A program made the position numbers and the translations under genes. The notes beneath the pieces are model-generated. The model was not told where the DNA came from. It worked only from the letters and a program-made list of their open reading frames with translations, and did no database searches. Source: Prauserella flavalba (GTDB lineage: Bacteria; Actinomycetota; Actinomycetes; Mycobacteriales; Pseudonocardiaceae). From it: DNA of 64,000 nt. The DNA is taken from contig NZ_MASU01000005.1 in NCBI RefSeq assembly GCF_003202235.1, positions 496,001 through 560,000 on the forward strand, read 5' to 3'. Of the stretch, positions 8,471 through 16,044 are shown piece after piece (within the stretch, counting starts at the first letter, position 1; each line of letters opens with the position of its first letter).

Positions 8471-9555
8471 ACCAGCTCGCGGCACGCCCGGTACAGGTCG
8501 GACCACGGCTTGCGCTCCCGCACCACCGCCTCCAGGTATTCCTGCCAGACGAGCCGGTCGGCCACCGGATCCTTCACCACCGCACCGTGCAGGCCCGCGG
8601 CGATGTCGGAGGCCCGCACCACGCCGTCGCCGAAGTGCGCGGCGAGCGCGATGCCGCTCGTCATCACCGAGATCGCCTCGGCGGTGCTGAGCGTTCCCGA
8701 CGGGGACTTGATCTTCGTGCGGCCGTCGGCGGTGACGCCGTCGCGCAGCTCACGGAACACGGTGACCACCCTGCGGATCTCGTCCACCGCCTCCAGCTCG
8801 GCCGGCAGCCGCAGCGCCTCGCCGAGCTGGCTCACCCGCAGCCGCACGATCTCAACCTCGGAGTCGACGTCGTCGGGCAGCGGGAGCACCACGACGTTGA
8901 ACCGCCGCTTGAGCGCGGCCGACAGGTCGTTCACGCCGCGGTCGCGGTCGTTGGCCGTGGCGATCACGTTGAACCCGGCGAGCGCCTGCACCTCGTCGTC
9001 CAGCTCAGGGATCGGCAGTGTCTTCTCACTGAGCACCGTGATCAGCGCGTCCTGCACGTCCGAAGGGATGCGGGTGAGCTCCTCGACGCGCGCGATGCCG
9101 CCGCTCTCCATCGCGCGCAGCACCGGGCTCGCCACCAGCGCGCCCCGCGACGGGCCCTCGGCGAGCAGCCGCGCGTAGTTCCAGCCGTAGCGGATCGCCT
9201 CCTCCGCCGTGCCGCTGGTGCCCTGCACGAGCTGTGTCGAGTCGCCCGAGATCGCAGCCGCGAGATGCTCGGACAGCCACGTCTTCGCGGTGCCGGGCAC
9301 ACCGAGCAGCAGCAGCGCCCGGTCGGTGGCCAGCGTCGCGATGGCGACCTCGACCAGCCTGCGGGAGCCGAGGTACTTCGGCGTGATCGGCGTGCCGTCC
9401 GGTGTTTCGCCGCCGAGCACGTAGGTGGCCACGGCCCACGGGGAGAGCCGCCAGTTGGGCGGGCGTGGCCGCTCGTCGGTCTTGGCGAGCGCGGCCAGCT
9501 CCTCGGCGTGCTGCACCTCGGCGTGCGCCCGCAGGATCGAGGGCACGTCGGTCAT
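8467..9555 (-). CDS. MoxR-type AAA+ ATPase
   Basis: AAA+ ATPase of 362 residues. The Walker A motif GVPGTAKT is at about residues 85-92, followed by VARVEEL-type Walker B region in GGIARVEELTRIPSD, a sensor 1 asparagine in VIATANDRDRGVNDLS, and an arginine-finger-like ALKRRFN. Layout and length fit MoxR/RavA proteins, which act with VWA partners as chaperone or metal-insertase-like machines. In contrast to ordinary MoxR operons there is no DUF58 or transglutaminase gene. The ATG at 9555 overlaps the upstream DUF5691 stop as ATGA and the stop overlaps the DUF5682 start as GTGA, indicating tight stoichiometric expression. Confidence 0.9.
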   Translation of the reverse strand: MTDVPSILRAHAEVQHAEELAALAKTDERPRPPNWRLSPWAVATYVLGGETPDGTPITPKYLGSRRLVEVAIATLATDRALLLLGVPGTAKTWLSEHLAAAISGDSTQLVQGTSGTAEEAIRYGWNYARLLAEGPSRGALVASPVLRAMESGGIARVEELTRIPSDVQDALITVLSEKTLPIPELDDEVQALAGFNVIATANDRDRGVNDLSAALKRRFNVVVLPLPDDVDSEVEIVRLRVSQLGEALRLPAELEAVDEIRRVVTVFRELRDGVTADGRTKIKSPSGTLSTAEAISVMTSGIALAAHFGDGVVRASDIAAGLHGAVVKDPVADRLVWQEYLEAVVRERKPWSDLYRACRELV

Positions 9556-10961
9556 GTGAACTCCTGCTGGATCGTGCGGCGGATGGTCAGTGCGTGGGCG
9601 AGGCCGCGCAGCATCCGGCGGCGCGCCCGGTTGTCGTGGGAGGTCTCGGCCAGCCAGCCCTCCACCTTCGGCAGCGCGGCCGGGTCGAGCCGCTCGGTGA
9701 GCGCACCGTAGGCGAGGGTCAGCACCCGGTCGGTCCGCACGTCCCGCAGGCGCTCGACCACGTCGGTGGAGAACGCGGCGGGCCACGGGCCGGGGCACGC
9801 GGCGAGCAGGCCGGCGTAGCGGGCGTCGACGGTGGGCTGCACGGCCACGATCGGGGTGGCCAGCTCCGGGGGCAGCGCGGCGATCAGCTCGACGCTGGGC
9901 TTCGCCTCGGCGAGCGCGGCGAGCCAGGCTGTGTCGCCCTGCCGCAGCGCCGCCTTCGTCCAGCCCGCGACCAGCTCGCCGGGCGCGCCACGGACGTCGC
10001 GGACCGGTGGCAGCGGCGCGGCGCCGACCAGCTGGACGAGCCACGACGCGCGCGGGCCGTGCCCGGGTTCGCGCTGGTCGGTGATGCCGTCCCTGCGCGC
10101 GGCGGCGTCGGGTTCCGTGGGCAGCTCGACCGTGCCGTCCTCCCGGGTCAGCGCGCGGACCCGCTCGGCCATTCTGGCCGCGCGGCGCGACCGGGGCAGC
10201 CGGTCGAGCAGGGCCGCGGCGGCCGCGCGCACGGTCGCCGCCCGATCGTCCAACGCGGACTCCAGGAACTCCTCGTCCGCATCGGACAGTCCGGTGCCGA
10301 GCGCGTCGAGCAGCGCGGCGCGGGTGGCGGCCTGCTCGCTGTCCCACGTCCGCTCCACCAGCTCGCGGGCGAGCGCGGGATCGGTGCGCCGCAACGCCGC
10401 GAGCAGCGCGAGCCGGTCGGCCCGCGTGGCGGTGGCGAACCGCTCGGCGGCATCGGCGCCGACGTCCGTGGCCGCGGCCCACGACCACCGCCGGTTGCGC
10501 CCCGCGAGCCACGCGCCTCTCGGGCCCGCGGCGGCCTGCACGTCGTCCCGCAGGCCCTGGTTGAGGGTGGCCAGCTGGAGCAGCGGCACCAGCAGCCGTA
10601 CGGGCGGGCGCCGCCCCGCGGCGACGCACGCGCGCAGCCAGTACCCGGCGAGCGTCTCGTTGCCGCCGTCCACACGCACGCCCCGGTCGAGCAGCAACTC
10701 CAGCAGCTGGGCCGCGGTCGCCGGGCACTCCGGCCGGAGGTCGGGCGGCGAGGGCGCGGGCGTCTCCCCGCGCCAGGACGGCGGCAGCCAGCCCGCCCTC
10801 CGGTAGGTGGCGAGCACGGCGGCCGACGCCAGCACCCCGGCCTCGGCCCCCTCGACGGCGAGTCCTCCGTGCTCGACCACGCCCGCGAGCACGTCGCCCG
10901 GCGCCGCCCGCCGTCCCGTGCCGACGAGCGCGGCGCCGAGCAGCGCGTCCCAGCCGCTCAC
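9552..10961 (-). CDS. DUF5691 family protein
   Basis: Helical protein of 469 residues which I assign to DUF5691 from position and from the opening GWDALLGAALVGTGRR; function unknown. The middle part (roughly residues 170-300) has a HEAT-repeat feel: runs such as RLALLAALRRTDPALARELVERTW, AATRAALLDALGTGLSDADEEFLESALDDRA and ATVRAAAAALLDRLP repeat at about 30-40 residues. The GTG start at 10961 overlaps the SWIM gene stop by four bases. A scaffold role in the complex with the MoxR and VWA proteins is plausible but not shown. No catalytic motif is visible. Confidence 0.75.
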   Translation of the reverse strand: MSGWDALLGAALVGTGRRAAPGDVLAGVVEHGGLAVEGAEAGVLASAAVLATYRRAGWLPPSWRGETPAPSPPDLRPECPATAAQLLELLLDRGVRVDGGNETLAGYWLRACVAAGRRPPVRLLVPLLQLATLNQGLRDDVQAAAGPRGAWLAGRNRRWSWAAATDVGADAAERFATATRADRLALLAALRRTDPALARELVERTWDSEQAATRAALLDALGTGLSDADEEFLESALDDRAATVRAAAAALLDRLPRSRRAARMAERVRALTREDGTVELPTEPDAAARRDGITDQREPGHGPRASWLVQLVGAAPLPPVRDVRGAPGELVAGWTKAALRQGDTAWLAALAEAKPSVELIAALPPELATPIVAVQPTVDARYAGLLAACPGPWPAAFSTDVVERLRDVRTDRVLTLAYGALTERLDPAALPKVEGWLAETSHDNRARRRMLRGLAHALTIRRTIQQEFT

Positions 10962-12268
10962 ACCGACACCAGCCTGCCGTCGCTGACGACACTGCACGGG
11001 TGGACGTGCTCGTCGATCCACTCACCGAACAGGTCCACCGGGTGCCCGCCCGACAGTGCGAGCAGCGGCCACACGTCCGTGCCTTCCGCGACGGGCAGCG
11101 CGTGGCCCTCGCGGTCGACGAGCACCGTGCGCTCGCCGTCGGAAGGGACGACGGTGACGGCGCGCAGCGCCAGCGGGATCCGGTCGAGCCACGGGTTCCC
11201 CGCGAGCCACGTGGCCGCGCGGTCGAGCGCGGCGGGCACGCTGTCGGCCACCGGCAGGCCCTCGCCCGCGGTCACCGTCTGCTCCCCGGCGAGCAGGGCG
11301 CGCCTCGGCTCCGCGCCGGGGTAGAGGGCCAGCTCGCTGTCGAGCACCGAGCCGAGCACGTGCGGCACCCGCAGTGACCCGCCCGCCGCGGCGAAGTCCA
11401 GCAGCACCACCGTCTGCCCGGTGTGCTCGCCGTAGAGCCACGTGCGCTGCGAGAGCAGGCGCTCGTCCTCGTCCTGGCGCAGCCCGAGGACCCACCACCG
11501 GTCACGCACGCGCTCGCCGGCGAGGATCTCCTCGGAGCGGCGGGGCCAGCCGAGCAGCGCCCGCAGGTCGCCGAGCTCGGCGGGGGACAGCGACGCGCGG
11601 CGCCGCCACGCCCGCACCGCGAGGTACCAGCGCCCGAGCTGGGTGAGCAGGTGCGCGGCCCAGTCCGGCCTGGCATGCACGGCGCCGCCCATCGCGCGGA
11701 CCCGCTCGGCGAGGCCCGGCACCTGTGCGTCCACGAGCCTGGCCGCGGCGGTCTCCCAGAACCGGGACGGCTGCGCGCGCACCCCGGCCAGCCCCTGGCG
11801 CACGAGGTCGAACAGCCAGCGCTCGAACTCGTCCAGCCCGGCGCTCATCAGGCTCTCGCGCTCCGCCTGCCGTTTCGCCGCGGCCTCCGGATCGGGTGCC
11901 GACTCGGAGCGGCCCGCCTTCCTGGCCGCGCGCTCCGCCCGTTCGTGCGCCCAGTCGGCCGCGAACGGAGACGCCTCGTCGAGGTCGGCGACCGTGCCGT
12001 CGTTCGCCGCCCACAGCAGCAACAGCGCGAGCCCGTGCTTGCAGGGGAACTTGCGGCTGGGGCACGTGCACCGGAACGCGGGCTCGTGCAGGTCCACCGT
12101 CACCTGGTACGGCTCGCGGGCGCTGCCCTGGCATTTGCCCCACACCAGGGATTCGGTGCTGCCGAGCGCCGACCACGTGCCCGGCGTCGCCAGCGAGCGG
12201 GCAGCGCGCGCCGACGCGCCGTCGGGGGCGAGCCGGAGCACCCGGTCCACCGTCCACCGCGAGCCCAC
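10958..12268 (-). CDS. SWIM zinc-finger protein, first gene of the MoxR/VWA operon
   Basis: Protein of 436 residues with one SWIM zinc finger, CxC-x6-CxH, at C67, C69, C76 and H78 (sequence FRCTCPSRKFPCKHGLAL). SWIM fingers bind nucleic acid or protein. The segment after the finger is charged and rich in Arg/Glu, and the C-terminal half (WLYGEHTGQTVVLLDFAAAG and following) is a conserved extension of unknown role. The start is set at GTG 12268, six bases after AAAGGA; the longer open frame lacks support. It leads five overlapping genes. The same set of domains (SWIM, MoxR, DUF5682, VWA) occurs in the E. coli yeh region as I recall it, so this is a widespread but functionally undefined set. 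Confidence 0.85.
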   Translation of the reverse strand: MGSRWTVDRVLRLAPDGASARAARSLATPGTWSALGSTESLVWGKCQGSAREPYQVTVDLHEPAFRCTCPSRKFPCKHGLALLLLWAANDGTVADLDEASPFAADWAHERAERAARKAGRSESAPDPEAAAKRQAERESLMSAGLDEFERWLFDLVRQGLAGVRAQPSRFWETAAARLVDAQVPGLAERVRAMGGAVHARPDWAAHLLTQLGRWYLAVRAWRRRASLSPAELGDLRALLGWPRRSEEILAGERVRDRWWVLGLRQDEDERLLSQRTWLYGEHTGQTVVLLDFAAAGGSLRVPHVLGSVLDSELALYPGAEPRRALLAGEQTVTAGEGLPVADSVPAALDRAATWLAGNPWLDRIPLALRAVTVVPSDGERTVLVDREGHALPVAEGTDVWPLLALSGGHPVDLFGEWIDEHVHPCSVVSDGRLVSV

Positions 12269-12375
12269 GCCACGTCCTTTCCCGCCACGGCACCGCCTGT
12301 ATCGGGCCAACCCTAGCCCCCGCCACCGACAGGCGTGCGGGACGACGGCGTGAGCGTTCTGCGACCCTGGAGGTC

Positions 12376-12711
12376 ATGACCGGTGCGGGCGAGCGGGTCA
12401 CCGCGCGGCTGCGGCTGCGCGCCGTGACGATGGCCGGCCTGGATGCGTTCGTCGCGCTCGGGGCGGCGCTGCGGGCGCGGGCAGACCCGCCGCGCGAGCC
12501 GCCCGCGCCCGCGGAGTCGGCGCGCTACCTGGCGGCGTTCACCCGCGTCTGGGAGCGCGGCGACCCAGGCGACGAGTACGCGGTGCCCTGCTCGAACCCA
12601 TCCGCAGTGAAGGCCACCATGCCTGCGTTCAACGCAGTGAAGGTGGCCTTCACTGCGGCTCCCCGCACCGACGAGCGGCTCCCAGCGGCTATGAGCGGCC
12701 CGGCAGCTTGA
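12376..12711 (+). pseudogene. Truncated hypothetical ORF ending in the palindromic repeat
   Basis: Open frame of 111 codons starting at ATG 12376. The first 70 codons have ordinary coding character (LRLRAVTMAGLDAFVALGAAL, then a proline-rich stretch and YLAAFTRVWERGDPGDEYAV) and could be the N-terminus of an acetyltransferase-like protein, though I do not recognise it firmly. After that the frame runs straight into the repeat pair at 12603-12657, and the 3' end overlaps the convergent regulator gene by 23 bases. This suggests a gene whose 3' part was lost and replaced by the repeat element. It may not be expressed. Confidence 0.4.
12603..12657. repeat. Composite palindromic repeat, copy A
   Basis: Two related 25-bp units five bases apart. 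Unit 1 (12603-12627) begins CGCAGTGAAGGCCACC and ends TGCCTGCG. Unit 2 (12633-12657) is a perfect palindrome with 11-bp arms CGCAGTGAAGG and CCTTCACTGCG around TGG. The same two units recur at 55123-55147 and 55208-55232, and unit 2 alone at 55522-55546. Here they lie between convergent genes, so a transcript-ending hairpin is possible. Confidence 0.9.
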
Positions 12712-14116
12712 TGCCGTACTGCGCCATCTTGCGGTAGACGGTCGCGCGGCCCATCCCGAGCCGCTGCGCCGCCTGGGCCACGGTGGTACCGGGCTCGGTG
12801 AGGCACCGCACGAGTTCGTCGCGTTCCAGAGCCTGAAGCCTGCTCAGCGGGCGGCTCGCCCCGGTGAACACCTCAGCCGGCAGGTGGTGGACGTCGATGA
12901 CCTCGGCGCGCGTCGCCGCCTCACGCACCACCTGGCGCAGCTCTCTGACGTTGCCGGGCCACTCGTAGCCCTGCAGCGCGCGGGCCGCCGAGGGCGTGAA
13001 GGTGACCGCGCGATGCCGGTCGGTCAGTGCGAAGTGATGGGCCAGCGCGAGCACGTCGTCGGGCCTGCTGCGCAGTGGCGGCACCTCCACGACGGCGTCG
13101 ACCAGCGGCTTCAGCGGCTCGGGGAGGGTGTCGAACGACTCGGCCGTCAACGCGAACGGCTGCAGGCCCTCGCCCGTGCGCACGGACGTGAAGATTCGGG
13201 CCAGCTCCGTGGCGGCCCACGCGGGCAGTGTGTCGACGCCGGAGACGATCACGCACGTGCTGTCCTTCTCCAGCTCCGGGGTCCACAACGTCAGCCACGC
13301 CTCGACGTCCTCCGGCGCGGGCGTGCGCGCGCTCAGCACCCGCTCCCTGGCGCGCAGCTCGCGCCGGGCCAGCGACACCAGCGCGGTCTTGCCCGCACCG
13401 GGCTCACCCGTCACGGCCACGACCCTGCCCCGCTCCACCGCGTCGCGGGCCTGCCCGACCGCGCCGGTCCAGCCAGGCGACAGCGGCTCGTCCCGGTGCT
13501 GGAGGCGGTCGGCGTACACCCGGAACACCTCACCCCTCGGGGTCGGCCGGACCTTGCGGCCCGAAGCCCTGGCCAGCATGAGCGCGGCCGTGTTTCCCGC
13601 GGCGGCCTGCGCGAGTGCCAGCAGCAGCTCCGACGACGAGTCCGACCAGGTCGTGAGGTTGACGCTCCCGGCGAGCCCGCCGGTGTGCGGATCGGGCACG
13701 GGCACGGCCGCGCACGTGTAGCCGCGCAGGCCCGTGCAGAAGTGCTCTTCGGCCCGCACCAGTGACGGAGCGCGATCGGCGAGCGCCAGCCCGAGCCCGT
13801 TGGTGCCGGCGTTGCGCTCGGCGAAGTAGAAGCCAGGCGCCAAGTGGACGCCGTCGAGGGAGCGGTTGATCGCCGAGTCGTTGCACAGCCTCGCCAGCAC
13901 CAGGCCATCACTGTCGGTGATCATCAGGCTGATCGGCTCGTTCGCGAGCGTGGTCTGCAGGCCCCGCAGCACCTCGGTGCCGCACTCGTAGAGCAGCGAA
14001 CCCGTGTCGACCGAACCGGTGAACACGGGACGCATCTCGTCCTCCGTCAGCCCGTACCGCTCGCTGCGCAGCCAGGACGCGCGCAGGCGCGGCGCCACGG
14101 CGACCGCCTTCTCCAC
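12689..14116 (-). CDS. AcoR/MimR-like transcriptional activator (GAF, degenerate AAA, Fis HTH)
   Basis: Regulator of 475 residues. An N-terminal GAF-type sensor (about 40-180, with FAERNAGTNGLGLALADRAPSLVRAEEHFC typical of the AcoR group) is followed by an AAA module with Walker A GEPGAGKTAL near 240-249 and a C-terminal Fis-type helix-turn-helix (TVAQAAQRLGMGRATVYRKM). The sigma-54 contact motif GAFTGA is absent and Walker B is degenerate (CVIVSGVD), in line with actinobacteria lacking RpoN. It is divergent from the amidohydrolase/MIP18/ADH operon, with a palindrome TGTCTCAAACTGAGACA between them, so it probably activates that operon. Related regulators control propane-type monooxygenase operons in mycobacteria. 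Confidence 0.88.
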   Translation of the reverse strand: MEKAVAVAPRLRASWLRSERYGLTEDEMRPVFTGSVDTGSLLYECGTEVLRGLQTTLANEPISLMITDSDGLVLARLCNDSAINRSLDGVHLAPGFYFAERNAGTNGLGLALADRAPSLVRAEEHFCTGLRGYTCAAVPVPDPHTGGLAGSVNLTTWSDSSSELLLALAQAAAGNTAALMLARASGRKVRPTPRGEVFRVYADRLQHRDEPLSPGWTGAVGQARDAVERGRVVAVTGEPGAGKTALVSLARRELRARERVLSARTPAPEDVEAWLTLWTPELEKDSTCVIVSGVDTLPAWAATELARIFTSVRTGEGLQPFALTAESFDTLPEPLKPLVDAVVEVPPLRSRPDDVLALAHHFALTDRHRAVTFTPSAARALQGYEWPGNVRELRQVVREAATRAEVIDVHHLPAEVFTGASRPLSRLQALERDELVRCLTEPGTTVAQAAQRLGMGRATVYRKMAQYGIKLPGRS

Positions 14117-14190
14117 CTCGACCTCCCTGGACGCGACGTTGCGACCACGGCAACGGTACTGGCCCGCCGCCCAAGGGCCACCATGCGCGA

Positions 14191-14207
14191 TGTCTCAAAC
14201 TGAGACA
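14191..14207. promoter_or_regulatory. Probable binding site of the AcoR-like activator
   Basis: Perfect inverted repeat TGTCTCA-AAC-TGAGACA, located 84 bases before the amidohydrolase start and 75 bases before the regulator start. This form (TGTCTC...GAGACA) fits known sites of the AcoR family. Its place between the divergent genes supports control of the plus-strand operon. Confidence 0.75.
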
Positions 14208-14290
14208 AGCGGGTGGTCCCCGGCGAGCGCCGTCGTGCCTAGCGTCCCAGCCGAACGTGTCAAGGCTGCCACGGACGTGGAGGAACGCAC

Positions 14291-15304
14291 ATGTACAGCA
14301 AGGACGGCGAGAACTACTTCATCGTGGACGCCCACATCGCGCTGTGGGACGCGCGGCCGGAAAACCAGCGCAACATCCACGGCAAGCAGTTCATCGACTG
14401 CTTCTACGACTACCACCGGAACCTGAGTCCCGAGTCGGAGCTGTGGACCTACGAGGAGTACCTCTACCAGGGCGGCGAGCGCCTGATGAAGGACCTCTTC
14501 ACCGACGGTTACGTCGACCACGCGATCTTCCAGCCCGCCCACCTCGGTGCCTTCTACCGCAACGGTTTCGGGCAGACCGAGGAGGCGTTCGCGCTCGCGC
14601 GGCGGCATCCGGACAAGCTCACCTACAACCACTGCTGGGACCCCCGGCACGAGCAGGCCGGGCTCGACCAGCTCCGGCGGGACGCCGAACGGTTCGGGCT
14701 CAAGGGCGTCAAGCTCTACACCGCCGAATGGCAGGGCGACTCGCGCGGCTACAAACTCGACGACCCGTGGTCGTACCGGTACCTGGAGGCCTGCCAGGAG
14801 CTGGGCATCCGCAACATCCACATCCACAAGGGACCGACGATCCGCCCGCTCGACCGCGACGCCTTCGACGTCGCCGACATCGACAAGGTCGCCACCGACT
14901 TCACCGACCTCAACTTCGTCGTGGAGCACTGCGGCCTGCCCCGGCTCGAGGACTTCTGCTGGATCGCCACGCAGGAGCCCAACGTGCACGCCGGGCTCGC
15001 CGTCGCGATGCCCTTCATCCACACCCGGCCGCGCTACTTCGCGCAGATCATCGGCGAGCTGCTGTACTGGCTCGACGAGAACCGGATCCAGTTCTCCAGC
15101 GACTACGCGCTGTGGACGCCGAGGTGGCTGGTGGAGGCGTTCGTCGACTTCCAGATCCCCGAGGACATGACCGAGTACGCGCCGCTGACGGTGGCGCAGA
15201 AGAAGAAGATCCTCGGCCTGAACGCGGCCGCGATGTACGACCTCCCGGTTCCCGAGCAGCTGCGGCTGCCGCGTGAGGAACCGCAGGCCGCGGCGGTGGC
15301 ATGA
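14291..15304 (+). CDS. Amidohydrolase-family protein of mim/prm-type clusters
   Basis: Metal-dependent hydrolase of the amidohydrolase-2 type, 337 residues. Candidate metal ligands include IVDAHIALWD near the N-terminus (a variant of the usual HxH), the histidines in NIHIHKGP and VVEHCGLPR, and the aspartate in QFSSDYALW. Proteins of this type sit beside the binuclear-iron propane monooxygenase genes of Mycobacterium and Rhodococcus, where they are thought to help make active enzyme rather than act in catabolism. An ATG with GGAGG upstream at 14278-14282 marks the start. The stop overlaps the next gene as ATGA. No monooxygenase gene is within this window. Confidence 0.85.
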   Translation: MYSKDGENYFIVDAHIALWDARPENQRNIHGKQFIDCFYDYHRNLSPESELWTYEEYLYQGGERLMKDLFTDGYVDHAIFQPAHLGAFYRNGFGQTEEAFALARRHPDKLTYNHCWDPRHEQAGLDQLRRDAERFGLKGVKLYTAEWQGDSRGYKLDDPWSYRYLEACQELGIRNIHIHKGPTIRPLDRDAFDVADIDKVATDFTDLNFVVEHCGLPRLEDFCWIATQEPNVHAGLAVAMPFIHTRPRYFAQIIGELLYWLDENRIQFSSDYALWTPRWLVEAFVDFQIPEDMTEYAPLTVAQKKKILGLNAAAMYDLPVPEQLRLPREEPQAAAVA

Positions 15305-16044
15305 TGGTCACCGAGGAACAGGCCCGCGCCGCGCTGCACACGGTGGTCGACCCCGAGCTGGACGAGCCCATCACCGATCTGGGCTTCGTGCGGTCGCTCG
15401 CGGTGGACGGTACGCGGGTGACCGTCCACCTGCGACTGCCGACGTCGTTCTGCGCGCCGAACTTCGCCTACCTCATGGCCTCCGACGCCAAGGACGCGCT
15501 CGCGGCCCTGCCCGGAGTGAGCACCGCGGTGGTGCGGCTGGACGACCACCACGACTCCGACCTCATCAACAGGGGCCTCGCCGAGGACGCCGGCTACCGC
15601 GGCACGTTCGGCGGCGAGGCGGAACAGGATCTGGACGAGCTGCGGCTGACCTTCCGGCGCAAGGCGCACACGGCGGCCATGGAACGGGCGCTGACGCAGT
15701 TGCTCAGGGCGGATCCTGAACTGTCCGAAGAGGACCTGCACGACGTCACCCTCGCGGACCTGGCCGAGGGGCCGGGGACCGAGGGACTGTTGCGGCGGCG
15801 CGCCGCGCTCGGGCTCGGCACGGGTCCGGAGGAGCCGGTGCTCGTCGACGATCACGGCAGGCCCTATCCGCGTGAGGAGGTACCGCTGCGGCTGCGGTTC
15901 GCGCGCTCGATCCGGATCTCCATCGACGGCAACGCGCACTTCTGCCGGGGGCTGCTGCGCACCCGCTATCCCGGTTCCGGGGAAGACCAGGCGCCCCGCG
16001 CACCCGAACAGTTTCCCACCACGGTAAGGACGAAGGCATCATGA
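15301..16044 (+). CDS. MIP18/DUF59-family iron-sulfur assembly-like protein
   Basis: 247 residues with an N-terminal DUF59 domain (ARAALHTVVDPELDEPITDLGFVRSLAVDG, the hallmark DPELxxPIxDLG) and the conserved cysteine in LPTSFCAPNF. DUF59 proteins take part in iron-sulfur cluster or metal-centre maturation. The C-terminal 130 residues are an extension shared with proteins of monooxygenase clusters, ending in RSIRISIDGNAHFCRGLLRTRY. It overlaps both neighbours in ATGA junctions, so all three genes should be made together. Likely role: maturation of an iron enzyme encoded elsewhere. Confidence 0.85.
   Translation: MMVTEEQARAALHTVVDPELDEPITDLGFVRSLAVDGTRVTVHLRLPTSFCAPNFAYLMASDAKDALAALPGVSTAVVRLDDHHDSDLINRGLAEDAGYRGTFGGEAEQDLDELRLTFRRKAHTAAMERALTQLLRADPELSEEDLHDVTLADLAEGPGTEGLLRRRAALGLGTGPEEPVLVDDHGRPYPREEVPLRLRFARSIRISIDGNAHFCRGLLRTRYPGSGEDQAPRAPEQFPTTVRTKAS

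Noticed and set aside
6122-9178. 1018-codon plus-strand frame across the DUF5682 and MoxR genes
   Set aside because: Arg/His-rich composition, no domain, and the minus strand holds well-formed overlapping genes with conserved motifs.
9402-11324. 640-codon plus-strand frame opposite DUF5691
   Set aside because: Low-complexity shadow frame; the minus-strand genes are supported by overlaps and start signals.
12689-14116. Sigma-54-dependent enhancer-binding protein
   Set aside because: GAFTGA is absent and Walker B is degenerate, so sigma-54 dependence is not supported.
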